The translations under genes and the position numbers were made by a program. 64,000 bases of DNA. Source: Panagrolaimus kolymaensis. Its lineage: Eukaryota > Nematoda > Chromadorea > Rhabditida > Panagrolaimidae. The stretch lies in NCBI GenBank assembly GCA_028622995.1, contig JAJQJQ010000005.1:5208001-5272000 (forward strand), in the 5' to 3' direction. Shown here piece after piece: positions 10,687-22,977 of the stretch; position 1 is the first letter of the stretch; every line of letters starts with the position of its first letter. The notes under the pieces are model-generated. The model saw only the letters and a program-made list of their open reading frames with translations. It ran no database searches and had not been told where the DNA came from.

Positions 10687-13600
10687 CTACAAATGTGTAA
10701 ATAATACTCGAGCACAAAGTCCATCTCTATCTTCATAAGCTGGAGGACATGCATTAACTAAAATTTGAAGAGGAAGTGTTTAAATATTTGTAATTTTCTT
10801 AATAAAACTCACCACAAGTTTTTTCCAAAATTTTCATTCCATTTGGACACCTACAAACCCAATCATGACAATATGCTCCAGTAAAAGTTGTATGACATTG
10901 TTCATCTGCCATACATCCAGCTTCACCCGGCTTGTAACCAACAGCGGACGGTGTATTCGGAGAGACAGCTTCAGCAAATGGTTCTACTTCCTTTTCAACT
11001 GAAGTGCAACAAATAAATTGCCAATATGCAGCACTGTATTCACAACGAGAAAATAATGGGCAGTAATTAGGAACGTCGCTCTGGCAGACTATCGGTTGTC
11101 CTGTTTTTGGATGCAACTTTACTGAAAGTCCACCAGGACAAGCTTCTTTTGAATCAAAGAATAAAGCATCCGATTGTTCCTTAACTTCAATGGCTTTTCG
11201 ACAACAATGATATCGACCAACAGCGCCATTAAATTGACATTCAAAATTATCTGGACAAGAAAATCTTAAATGAGGATTGCAAATTCGAACTGCTCCAAAA
11301 TCATCGGCAATTGGGTCACTTCCATCATTACACAAATCTCTTGTGTAAACGTTATCAAGAGTGTTACGGCTGTATGCTTCTTTCGAAACTAAATCAGAAC
11401 AACAAAAATGTTCACGGAAAGCTTTGTTGAATTGACATTTATAACCAAATGCACATGAGCCATATCTTTCATTGCAAACCATTGGAAGGCTATCTGGAGT
11501 ATGAAGGAATGGTCGAGATGGATAAGGACAAGCTTCATCAGCTTCTAAAAAAACACTAAAGTTTTTTTATTTAAAAGAATTGTTAACTAACTAGCTTTTG
11601 GACAACACATAAATCGGCCGCTCGAAGTTTGCTGGCATGAATAATCATCGGGGCATTCATCGAAGAAACCGAAATGGCCTACATGACAAATAACTCCTGA
11701 ACCATTATTTGCAACCATTGGCATTTTTCCACTTGGACATCGTGGTTCTAAAATATTTGTTATGGTTCTTTAATTAATTTTTTGTTTATACCTGAGCAAC
11801 AAAAATGTAATGTTCCATCGACAGCGGTTGAAGTGCATCGATATCCTTTGGGGCAATGAGGATCTTGAGGTGAACAAGTCATAGCTCGTTTTGAATCAGG
11901 CATAATATAAAGTTCACTGCCTTTGGGACAAACATCTGAATCCGTTTGACAAGCTTTTTTACATTCATCGAGGGAGCCAAAGCTATTTGCAGAACCAGTG
12001 CAACCACTAAAAATGAATTTCACACATCTTTCTTGAACTGAATCAAAGCGATATCGATATTGAGCCACTGAACATTCCGATGCCTTTTCTTCAGGTTGAA
12101 GACAAATCATTTCAGTTCGTGGACAACAAATGCTAATATTGGGTAAACCAAATTTGGGTGTAACGCATAAATAACCAGTATCACAAGTGTTATTAGGATC
12201 ACATCGAATGAGGCGGCCATCTCGCATTTTTGGATGACCATTTGGACAAAGAGCGTGAAGGCAACTCATTGAGCAATGTTGTTGACTTGTAAAACGATTA
12301 AAATTTCCTCCGCAGCCACGATATTCAAAGGGGACGCAAGCAGTTTCAGTTGTTGAAAAATGCCATAATAAAGCTGTTTGAGAATGCACACTATCCGAAG
12401 GACTGCATTGAGCTCCAGGATCTTTAGGAAGTGAACATGTCATTTCTATAAAATTAATATTTTTTTGAGATTCACTTTTATAATGAAACTAACCTGGTTT
12501 AGGGCAACAATAATTGCCATCAGTTGTAAAGATACATGAATATCCAGCCAAACAAGTGTTTTCTTCATTACAAGCTGCCATTTCACCATTCAATTGTACC
12601 AATGGAGCTCCAACTGAACAAATAGCTAACAATTTACAATAATTTTGACAAGTTGTTAAACTTTCAAATCGGTTATCATTTCCAGAACAGCCAGAAAATT
12701 GAAATTGTTGACAAGCTTTCGATTGAACATCAAAATAATAAACCGCTTGAGGTGGAGATTCTTCACAAGCTAAACCTGTGTGAAGTGGTTGAGAACAAAT
12801 ATTCTCACTGCTAGGACAACAAATGCTCATATTGAATCGTGTTAAGCAACTATATCCTCGAGGACATGACAATGAAGTGGAACATCGAACAGATTTGCCT
12901 TCACGGTTTCGTAATGAAAGGCCATGATCACAGAGACTTGCAACTGGGTCTTCGCTGCAACAAATTCCCGATGAAGCTGATTCCAAATAAGGTGATTTGA
13001 AGCAGAAAAAGCTTTCAGGGCATCCAGTGGCAAGTGAACATGTTATGGGTGATTGAGAAATTGGATTAATAAAGGCTGCACTGTTACGTGGGCAAACGGA
13101 TGAAATACCACAGCACAAATAAACTGACTTGGAATTACTTTTATGACATGAATAACCTAAATAAAATCTTATAAAAATTGTTTTATTATTTTTTATTTTT
13201 TTATATTTTCAAACCTGGAGGACATGTTCCGACAATATTTGGATTGCATTCAAGCGATTGATTTCCTAATGGATCTTGGAATGGATCTTGTCCAAGAAGA
13301 CAACCAGCTTGATTCTCGGGTGGAAATCGAACTGTTGTTCGTCGTCTTTCTGCAGTTGTTGTTTGAGTTGGATGAGTTTTTCGAGTTGTAATCGTCGTTA
13401 AAAATGACGTAGTTGTTTTTGGAGCTGTTGTTGTGGCTTTTACAGTTGTAGTCGTTGTTGACATTGGAGTTGTGGTGGTGATAGTTGTAGCAGATTCAGT
13501 CATAATTGGAAGACTATGCAATGGATGGCAACAATGATAATCGCCATAAAGTTCATCAAAAACGCAAGTTGAATCTTCACCTGGACATGAATCATATTTT

Positions 13601-15793
13601 AATGGGGAGCAAGGTCTAACCAAAGTTGTTTGAAAATCTATCATTGGTCGATTTCCGCCCGTGCATCGATTTTGTTCATATCTCAATCGTTGACAGCAAA
13701 GTCCGATTGTGGCATTAACATCTAAAAAAGCGCATTGGTAATCAGGTGAGCCTCCACAACCAGCAAACATGGCTTCAATATCATCACTAATTCGACATTC
13801 TTTTGAACGACCCATTTTATCTATTAAAGGAAGTCGACCTCCCGGACACATTAACATTGAAAGCGGTGATGCTGTAACTCGCATAGTAACTGTAGCCTCT
13901 GTTGGCATTGTTGCTGGTGGAATGGTTGTAGGAGTTGTTGCGGTTTCAGTTGTTGTTACTATAGTTGTTGTTGGAGGCAAAGTAGTCATTCTTAATGTGG
14001 TGGTTGTAGATGATGGCCTCCGAGTATGAGATGGTTTTTTGTGTTTTCGTGTTTCATGAAAATCAATTTGTCGACAACAATATCCTCTCGATGAACTTCT
14101 CATTATTCGATTTGTTAGCTGACAAACATATGGAATAGGGCATTCAGCATCGTGGTTGCAATTGAGAGGTCTACCATGAGTAATTCCTTCATCATCCACT
14201 TCAAAAAGAACTTCATACCCCGCCAAACAAAAATCAGCTTTGAGTGGACAGCAAATACCTAAAAAATAAAATCTTTTAAACTTTTTGGTTTATAGAATTT
14301 TTGTTTTTACCTTGTTTACATTGAAATCCAGCTACACAAGGTTCATCAAGAGAGCAGGAAACAGTTTTTCCTTCCAAAACTAATGCTCGATCGCCATTTC
14401 CACAAGTGACGGGTGAACAAAATTGAAGGCAATGTTCGAGAGTTTCAAAATGATTGAAATTTCCTCCTTCACCTTGATACATAAAAGCTTTGCAACGATT
14501 TTCTGAAGCTGAATAGTAATATCGAATAACAGGATAAAAAACAGATGTGACATGTTTTGGTGCAACACCAACATCGTATTCTTCAAGGTTTGATCTTTCA
14601 CCCGCAGCATAATCTCGACCACCATCAGGTGAACAAATCCATGATGGTAAAGGGCAGCAAACTCCTCGATCGTTGATATCTCTTTTGGTGCATCCATAGC
14701 GTTCACTACAGTCATCATCAGTTTCACAATAAATTGGTCCATCACCTTTTCCTTTTTCCATTAAACCTACTGGGCAATCATGACGGCAATAAACTTCACA
14801 ATCTGTTTTTGATTGAAACACATTTGTATTAACCATATTTCCACCACGAAAAACAAATGATCGACATGTATCAGTTGGAGCATCATAATAATATCGCATA
14901 AAATGTCCAATACCATTTCCTGGCATTTTAGGTTGCATACATGTATGAGCTAAAAAAAATCTCCATCACTTAGCTAATGAATCGAGATGTCAACAATTAC
15001 CTTTATTAGGACAACACAAAGAAGTTTGTCCACCAAAATAAATACAATCAAAAAAGTGTCCAAGTTGGGTTTCATCTCCACATCCACCTTTCAAATGGCA
15101 ATTTATGGTTCGGTGTAAAACTGATGTTTGTAAGCCCATGGGGCAAGAGTCCGGCATAACACATACGGTTCCATGATAAGTTGAAACGGGAACTTGAGGC
15201 GGAGGACAAATGCATTTTCGACGAAGGCATCGAGCTGAAGGCCAAGAAGCTGAACATTGTTTATCAAAAACGCATTCTTCATCAGAACCTATTGTTAATT
15301 CTGAAAATAATTTTCAAAGTTTTTAGAATCATCAAAAAGTTTGAATTAAAATTTACTAACTTTTCCAACATTGTGTTCCAATTTGAACGTGATCTCGTTT
15401 ACAAGCACATCTTCCTTTCTTTGTACAAAACCATCGATCATCATGACATTGAAGGGAAGTCGTGCATTTTGATAATGAACCTATAAATAATTTTTTAAAC
15501 TCCATTAAAAATAAATTGATGCCCTTACTAATAGGCATATATTGAGGAATATCACCGGGTAAAATACACTGCTGCATTTTAGGATCAAAAAATTTTCTTT
15601 GTCCATTAACCACGGCACATTGATCTCTTACATAAACACCATGTTTTGGATGGCAATAAATGAAATGATGTTTGGATGAATGAACCGCGTACCAATTGCT
15701 ATCATTTCGGTCACAAGTATCGCCTTCTTGTCCATAATTAATTAATCCAAATGCTCCATAGATTACTGTAATAAATAGAAAAAATGGTAACAT
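10687..15793 (-). CDS. Secreted Kunitz / lustrin-type Cys-rich protein
   Basis: Exons: 15793-15529, 15480-15361, 15300-15001, 14949-14311, 14258-13215, 13156-12494, 12445-11792, 11747-11592, 11544-10813, 10757-10687; 1547 residues. The start gives a signal peptide (MLPFFLFITVIYGAFG). A short Cys module with a weak chitin-binding-type pattern comes first, then a Cys-rich EB-like segment. Five Kunitz-type domains follow: two in exon 14949-14311 that lack the central Cys (GG where GC is normal), one in 13156-12494 and two in 12445-11792 that keep all six Cys. Lustrin-type repeats (Gx..C..GxxC..CCP) alternate with them. A Thr-rich, mucin-like linker lies in 14258-13215 and an EB-like motif near the end. 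Kunitz domains usually inhibit serine proteases; in worms, proteins of this build are often cuticle or moulting factors (inference). All nine introns are phase 1. Confidence 0.5.
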
Positions 15794-16371
15794 TTATAAA
15801 TGAAATACTGAAAAATAAATTTTTATTTGATTAATAAAGGGTTTTGATCGTAAACAATAAAACGAAAGGATTTGATTTATTTTTACTTGAAACATCACCT
15901 AAATAAAACAAAGTTTGCGTCAAAATTTGCTTATTACAATAACAGCTTTTTGACGCGATAGCTAACTCCTTATTTTTGACATTCTTTTTTCAATTCACTC
16001 AAAAAATCTCCAGAGTCTGTCATCAACAAAAAAATGAAAGAGTACAATAATTTCTCGACTGTGTCAATCGAAAAAAGAAATATTCCCGTTTATAGGTAGG
16101 TAGGTAGCATACTCGATTCCTTCGGCAAACATTGACGCCGATGCAGAGTGTGTTTAACTTTTTGTTTAATCTGAAAGAAGTTTTCGCCGTATTTGGTGGT
16201 TTAGCTTTTTTTCGAGGCTGTCCTTTTCGTTGGCAAACATTCAATCATTTTCTTTTGTCATATTTTTAGATGTTTTTCAAGAAACAAAACTCAACAATGC
16301 TTTTGCAAATTACTTTATAATTCAAATTCAAAACAGTATAAAACAAATACATACAATAACAAAACAATGAT
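15794..16371. other. Gene-free stretch between suf-1 and the Kunitz gene
   Basis: Contains the 5' flank of the Kunitz gene and the 3' flank of suf-1. A minus-strand basic frame at 16023-16244 has no splice context or neighbour support. TAGGTAGGTAGGTAG is a short tandem near 16094. No RNA gene was recognised. Confidence 0.5.
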
Positions 16372-19012
16372 TTAAGCTTGTCCCATTTCTCGTTGTCTAA
16401 CTTTAGCATTCATTCGTTTTTTGAAGACGTCACCATTTGCATCGTTAGCCGTTCCATTGTTCTCTTCTTCAGAATCTGAATCATTTCTTCTCTTTCTTTG
16501 ATGCTTTTTGTATTCTTCTGATGCATATAACACAGCTGGATCAGTTGTAGTCGTGACAAGTTGCTGAAATTCTCGTTTCATATCCGCTACTTTAATGTTG
16601 CCAATCATACTATTAACATCAATGGATTCTTTATAATTTGCTTTTGGTGCTGAAAAAAAAGAAGAGTTAATTTACATAAACACAACCCAAAAAAACTTAC
16701 GCTCTCGATTGAATTGTGCAAGCGTATCCATCAAATAATTAGGATCAACAAATGGTCCAGCAAAACTTTCAGGTGGTGGTAATTTTTGAAGCATGTAAGA
16801 TACTGTTCTTGGTGCAGGAAATGTTCCACCAGCAACTGGATGAAATGATGGTGTCGATTGAGTTGCAGCTTTAAATGCCAACATTTGACTTGTATCGGGT
16901 CTCGGATAACCACTAATTTCGAGATTTACGTTAACCTTTGGACCAGATTGATTCAAATATCGACTGTTTGTTGATGTTGTTGTATTTCCCGAGTTTAATC
17001 TGTTGATTTTCTAAAACTGATGCGTAGAAGAAAAAAATTTTATGACATCAAAACTTACATTGTATCCCATTAATTTTAGTTGGTCAGAAGTACATGGCCA
17101 CAAGTTTAAAAATTTAAATCTATCTACAAGAAAAAGAGCTTGACGATCTTCATAAGTTTCATTCAATGCTTGTCTTCTGGCCATATCAACTTTGTGAAGC
17201 GATGTTGCATCTCCCACACGAGTTTCAAGATCCAAATAACGATCCCACATGTCACTAAAACATTCATTTAGTAAATAATATTAATTGCTTCAAAAAACTT
17301 ACATTCTCAATTCTGTACTAATGTCAGAAGATTCTAGCAGTCGTTCGATAACCACTCTGGTATTATTGTCGTCGTTTACATGAGTTAGAAAGTCAACATA
17401 AGCAGTAGCAAATTCAGGAATATTACCATATTGTTTCAATCCATGATCAAAAATCTTTTGAGCAACGTTGGAATCTTTACTACAATGAAATTCCATAAGA
17501 GCACCAGCAATATAAATATGGAATTGGCATCGTTTATCATTACGAGCTCTTTGAAAAACTTGACGAGCAGAACGTATGCCTTCAGTTCTTCTGACAAAAT
17601 TCAGCAACATAATGTAAGCCTAAAATCGAGTGGTGAATTATTAATGTTATAGTAATGATAGAAACATACAAGAGTTGGATCGGAGTTTTCAAAATTTATT
17701 AACTTATCGTAAATGGATTTGGCCAAATCATAATTTTGTTTAGCTTCTTCGAAATCAGCGTGAGCAAAATGAATCAGTGGCGTATCTTTCATCAATCCCG
17801 ATGTCGCTCTATTGTAAAGCTTGCTGGTTTCTTGTTCAATCGTTTCAGCAACTTTCGTATCACCTCTTTCTTTTAATTCAAGCACAATTTTTTCATGGAA
17901 ACAAGCAGATTCATACCAAATATCTGCATGATAACCCAGCGACAATAATGCTTGATCATAAGCATAGATCACTGAAGAAAAAAACTTTATTAAAAAAGAT
18001 TATGAATGATAAAAAGTTACCTCGTTTTGCTTTCAATCCAACTTCTTCTGTTCTCAATGGATTACTTTTCTCAAAAGCAATGTATTTTCTCCAAAGATCG
18101 ACTTGTTTTTGCTCAGCAACATTGCCACGAGGAGGAACAGATATTGATTGTCGATTAATTCCTTGCATCATATTTTCCAATTGCTTCAACACCTTTTTAA
18201 CATGTTGATATTCTTTCACTCTATCTGTGATAAGTTTATCAGCCAGATTTACGTTAACCGCCTAAAACATTATGAATTAAAGAAAAACAGTGAAATAAAT
18301 GAAAACCTTTTCAAAAGCACAATATTCCTGCCAGACTGCATCGAGGTTTAACATCGGCGTAGCGATAGCTCTCTGGTAAACTTTACGAACAAATGAAACT
18401 TTTTGATTCTCAGCATATTGTCCAACAGCATCACTGAAAACGTATGAATAAAAAAGATAAAAGGATTAATATGAAAACATACACATTCTTTAAAAATTGA
18501 ATATATTGTAGATAAATTGGTGATGCTTGAATATCCATTCCAACACGATCAATTGCAAGATCAAATGCTTCACCAACTTGAGCTCGAAATTTGATTAGAT
18601 GTCCTTTTGAATCTTTCATGTAATGAACATATGATTTCCATAAATCAATGTGTAAAACTTTAAAAAGACATCTTTCGAAGAGCTAAAAAGAAAGACACAT
18701 TTAAAAGATAAAGCAGGAATCAAACTAACTTTTTCAACATTTTCCATATTTCTAGCTCTAAGTTCATGTTCAATGTAAGCTTTCCAAAACCTTGCAGCAT
18801 TAGGAAATTGTGTTACAAGTTTTTCATAGAATATTCTTGCTTGATCAATTGGTCGCGCCTATAAAATAAGAATGTGCATATAAAAAAGTAAGCATTTTAT
18901 AACAACAACAAAAACTTACTGAAGCTTCACGTAAAAGTAAATTCCAAGCATCAACATCGAAGGGATTTAGCTCAATTCGCCTTTCAGGACTTAGTACAGA
19001 AGCTGTCGACAT
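16372..19012 (-). CDS. suf-1: Cleavage stimulation factor 77 kDa subunit (CstF-77)
   Basis: Exons: 19012-18920, 18858-18730, 18682-18483, 18433-18307, 18261-18021, 17971-17670, 17619-17303, 17254-17059, 17010-16701, 16649-16372; 730 residues (human CSTF3 is about 717). CstF-77 scaffolds the CstF complex that helps cleave pre-mRNA 3' ends in the nucleus. Diagnostic segments align by eye with the family: the N-terminal half is a HAT-repeat array (AWNLLLREA, FWKAYIEHELRA, IYLQYIQFLKN), followed by DNNTRVVIERLL, ALFLVDRFKFLNLWPC, and a C-terminal YPRPDTSQM/PPPESFAGPFV region, then an acidic/basic tail. No break or frameshift was seen. It is divergent from rpl-26. Confidence 0.5.
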
Positions 19013-19466
19013 TAGAAAAAAAAATTTGAAAATAAATAAATGGAGAAAGAAATTTTGCTTTCACCTTTTTTAGAAAAGCAATGGAGAAAGTTTTTTTTTT
19101 GCAAAAGATAATGAAACGCTGTTGGTTCTCATAGCGAATTCCTTTTTTGCTACTATACTTTTTCTGCCTTGCACAAAAAAAAGCAATCTCTGCTGCTTCA
19201 ACTTTTTTTCTGTTCAAACTCTTGTAAAATTTTTGTTAAATCCTTTATTTTTTGCTTTTAAAATAGTTAGAATTTGCTAAAAATATTACAAATAAACTAC
19301 CTCTAGCATCCTTTTATTATTTTTAAATCAACTATGCCATTTTTGAGATGTTTGTTGCCCTTTTTTATAAACTTCAATTTTAAACTTTTTTTTCTATCGC
19401 GTTTTGCTATCCGTGTACTCGTTCATATTTTTTCAAAATTGTTCTTTTTTCAGTACGTGGGTGATA
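19013..19466. promoter_or_regulatory. Shared upstream region of suf-1 and rpl-26
   Basis: The two start codons are 454 bases apart on opposite strands, so both promoters should lie here. A TTTTTTCAG acceptor at 19453 stands just before the rpl-26 ATG and is a likely trans-splice site. No core promoter motif was identified. Confidence 0.5.
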
Positions 19467-19955
19467 ATGAAGCTTAATCCTTTCGTATCTTCATCATCGC
19501 GAAAATCTCGCAAGCGTCACTTCACTGCGCCATCTCATATTCGCAGAAAGATCTTGTCTGCACCTCTTTCTAAAGAACTTCGTGCTAAACATAATGCTCG
19601 TTCTATTCCTCTCCGGTTAGTTTTAAACCTTTTTTTTAAATATATTTTACTTATATTTTTGTTTTTTAGTGTTGATGATGAAGTTCAAGTAGCTCGTGGT
19701 CACTTCAAGGGTAACAGCGGACGTGTCATTCGTGTTTACCGAAAGAAATTTGTTGTTCACATCGACAAAATTACTCGTGAAAAAGCTAATGGTGCTACCG
19801 TTCACGTTGGTATTCATCCATCCAAAGTCACCATCGTCAAATTGAAGCTTGATAATGATCGTCGCAATATCCTCGAACGCAAATCTGAAGGCCGCTCTCG
19901 TATCACCGGTGTTCTCAAAGGCAAACACACCGAACAAACTATTGCTGATGAGTAA
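19467..19955 (+). CDS. rpl-26: 60S ribosomal protein L26
   Basis: Two exons, 19467-19615 and 19670-19955; 144 residues against about 145 for human RPL26. The protein is a structural part of the large cytosolic ribosomal subunit near the exit tunnel. [19 protein letters not shown], then [19 protein letters not shown] and the KOW segment [18 protein letters not shown] match the family along the full length, as does [13 protein letters not shown] [10 protein letters not shown]. The start follows a splice acceptor at 19453 by 13 bases, suggesting a trans-spliced leader. The C-terminus (TEQTIADE) is complete. Confidence 0.5.
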   Translation: MKLNPFVSSSSRKSRKRHFTAPSHIRRKILSAPLSKELRAKHNARSIPLRLVLNLFFKYILLIFLFFSVDDEVQVARGHFKGNSGRVIRVYRKKFVVHIDKITREKANGATVHVGIHPSKVTIVKLKLDNDRRNILERKSEGRSRITGVLKGKHTEQTIADE

Positions 19956-20129
19956 ATCTGACGTTGTTGTTAATATACTTGTTATGGCACTTTGTCACCA
20001 TAAATGTTTTGGTTTATTATTGTTGGTTTTTGAGTAAATGATAATATGAATTTTTTGTTTTTTATTTTGTGTTATAGTTACAAAACTGAATTAGCATTCT
20101 TTATTTATTTTAATCTTTACAAAAATTGT

Positions 20130-20914
20130 TTAAAAGAGGTTAAAGAAGAATGATGATGTTGGTGTGGTAAGAGGCATTGGTCCACCAGTATGAGGAGTAC
20201 ATTCTCCCATATCTTCGCAGATTTGACGAGGGCGTTTACCACTGTTGATATCGTTGAAAATCATATCAATATCCTTTTGAACAATATTTAAGCATTTAAC
20301 AGAAGCTTGGTCACCTTCAGTATGTGCGAGTTGGATGCATTCATGCTCAAGTTCGCGAAGGAGTCGATTTTTATCGGTTACGTTATTATTGTGGATATGG
20401 TGTTCAGCGCGACCAATAATGAATTCGCAAGTACGGCAAGGATCGTGAGGGCGAGGAAGGATTTCTGGTTTTTTATCTGGTGCTGCCATGGATGGTCCAA
20501 AAGTGAAAGGTTGTCCAGTTCCTTGAACACATTCTCCAATATCAACACAAATTTGATGAGGGCGTTTATGAGCTTTAATATCGGTGTAAATGGTTTGAAT
20601 ATTGGCATCGATGATCTTTTTACAATGATCTGCAGCTTCTTGACCTTGGAAATTTCCAAGTTGTTGACATTCAAAATCTAATCTTGTTTGAAGTTGAGTT
20701 GCAGTTTCATTTGGTCGGAAATCTGATAAATCAAGATACAAAAGTTATATTTATTTTTTTTATTATAAAAAGTTTACGTACGGTGTTCTGCTCGTCCGAC
20801 AATGAAATTACACGTTTGGCATGGATCATGAGTTGGTGGTAAAACATCAAATGGCATTGCTGTTGCTAAAGCAACAAATCCACAAACAATCATCAAAGAA
20901 ATATAACGATTCAT
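20130..20914 (-). CDS. Saposin-like protein, two SapB domains
   Basis: Exons 20914-20782 and 20722-20130; 241 residues. Signal peptide MNRYISLMIVCGFVALATA. Two saposin-B-type domains each keep six Cys in the usual CxxC..C..C..C..C spacing and begin DPCQTCNFIVGRAEHH and DPCRTCEFIIGRAEHH. SapB domains bind or perturb lipids; in worms some act in lysosomes and some in antibacterial defence, which cannot be decided here. It is close to the last two domains of the neighbour at 21892-22977. The intron falls inside the first domain, unlike in the neighbour, where it lies before domain 1. Confidence 0.5.
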
Positions 20915-21891
20915 TATTATATTTTTCTTTTTAAATTTTCTTTGAAATGCTGTCTTTGGGTAATACTTTTTGAGTTTTATACTTGATCAAGTTGTTGTTG
21001 TTATCAACTATGTAGCACTTTTTAACCCTGATCTTTTCCTCCATTTTACCGGATTCAATAACTTTTTTATGTTTTCACGTTGGCTCGCTCCTTTAACTGC
21101 GTCAGTTTCATTTTTAATCAAAGTACTAAAATAATAATGATAAGGATGAAGCTTGTTTTTTGCAGTTAAAAAAGTGTGTTTTAATTATTGTAGGCATGAA
21201 GATCTTTGTTTACTATAAAGTTAAAAGTAATGATGCAACAAAGCAAAATCTAATCAAATTCTTTAAAAATGGAGTATTTAAACTCAGCTTTAACTCAAAA
21301 CAACAGTGAATGGTCTTCTTTCTTTTTTTTCTTGCATTTTGTTCGTGGAATTCAAAGCAGAGGAATTATTGTGAAAGTTGAGGATTATTCAACCATCTTT
21401 TCCCTCGTGGCTGTAGCATGATTGCCATTAAACTGAATTTATTGGAAACACTTTAATCACCAACCAACAGCGACAAAAAGGTCTCCATAATTTACCTTGT
21501 TGATAAATTTTTCTTTAAAGTTCAAAATACTTTTTTTTATAATTATTTATTTAGATTGGTAATACTTTTTATGTAGTTTCTGTACTTTCTTCAAAGGCGA
21601 TGGAAAAACGGGCTTCCGCACATAATATCACACTGTAGTTTGCTTTTTCGACATGCATAGGATGATTAAGTTTAATTCAAAGCTTCTGATTACTCTTACT
21701 GGTATTTGTTTGTTTAATTAACATTTTTAAAAAGAATTGTGATACGTTCTAAAATAATTTTTTGAAAGATTTCTATTAATAATTTTTCTTTGTTTATTTT
21801 TATTTTTTGCATGCGAGCTAGTTACAGTTGATTGATTAGTTAATGCTAAGAAGCCTTTATTATTTACACACAAAAATTATAGTAAAAACCT
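20915..21891. other. Gene-free stretch between the two saposin genes
   Basis: Upstream region of the two-domain saposin gene and 3' flank of the three-domain gene. A/T-rich with T-runs; no coding, RNA or repeat feature was recognised. Confidence 0.5.
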
Positions 21892-22977
21892 TTAATGGAA
21901 AATATTGAAAATTTTCTTGATGAAAGAAGATCGAGTGGTCATGGGAAATCCGGTTGGAACAGAGCATTCTCCCATATCTTCACAAACTTGGCGAGGTCGT
22001 TTGCCATTGCCGACGTCATTGTAAATCATATCAATATCTTTTTGAATAATATTCAAACAGGTTACGGCAGCTTGATCACCTTCAACATTTGCAAGTTTGA
22101 TGCATTCATGTTCAAGTTCGCGAAGAAGATTATCTTCTGAAACATTTTTATTGTGAATGTGATGTTCAGCGCGACCAATAATGAATTCGCAAGTACGACA
22201 AGGATCGTGAGGGCGAGGAAGAATTTCAGGATGAACTTTTGCGGGCTTCATAGAGGGAGGAGGAGCCATGGTTGAAGCACCGTTTCCACATTCTCCAATA
22301 TCAACGCAGATTTGATGGGGGCGTTTTCCAGCTTTAATATCGGTGTAAATTGTTTGAATATTGGCATCGATGATCTTTTTACAATGATCTGCAGCATCTT
22401 GACCTTGGAGATTACCAATTTGTTTACATTCGCGTTCAAGATGGGCTTTAAGTTGATCGGATGTTTCATTTGGTTTAAAATGATGCTCAGCGCGTCCAAT
22501 GATGAATCGGCAAATTTGGCATGGATCTTGAGGGAGTTCTTCAGGAACAAGTTTCTTAACTGTAGCAGCAACAGTTGTTAATGTAGTGCCGCAAAGGCCA
22601 AGATCAACACAAACGGCTTTGGGACGTTTGCCGGCTAGGATGTCATTGTAAATGGTGGTGATGTGAGCATTAACAAAATCAGTACATTTTTTAGCTGCAT
22701 CTTGTCCATGAGTATGAGTAAATTGGTAGCATTCTCGATCAAGTTCACGTTTAAGTTGATCTTGAGTGGTACCATTTAAATTATTATGATGATGTCTTTC
22801 TGCGGCTCCAACAATTCTTTCACAAAGTCGACAATCATCGAGGTCATCTGGCAACTATAAAGTGGTTAAAAATATAAATTAATTTTTAAAGGAATTATAA
22901 CTTACAACGTCAAAGGGCATTGCTACCGAAAGGGCAAAAAGCCCGCATACAATCAATACAACAGTATTTTGCATCAT
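21892..22977 (-). CDS. Saposin-like protein, three SapB domains
   Basis: Exons 22977-22906 and 22854-21892; 344 residues. Two adjacent ATGs open a signal peptide ending near LFALSVA. Three SapB domains follow, each with six Cys and the shared end motif GKRPxxxCxDxGxC. Domains 2 and 3 are nearly the same as the two domains of the neighbouring gene, including runs such as DHCKKIIDANIQTIYTDIK. Domain 1 (DDCRLCERIVGAAERHHH) is more divergent. Probably secreted or lysosomal and processed into separate saposins, as in prosaposin (inference). Confidence 0.5.

Noticed and set aside
13769..14029. Plus-strand Val/Gly-rich reading frame
   Set aside because: It is the antisense of the Thr-rich linker of the Kunitz gene; repetitive ACN codons keep the opposite strand open.
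16023..16244. Minus-strand basic frame between suf-1 and the Kunitz gene
   Set aside because: No splice sites, no homology I recognise, and no signal or domain; basic residues come from T-rich plus-strand sequence.
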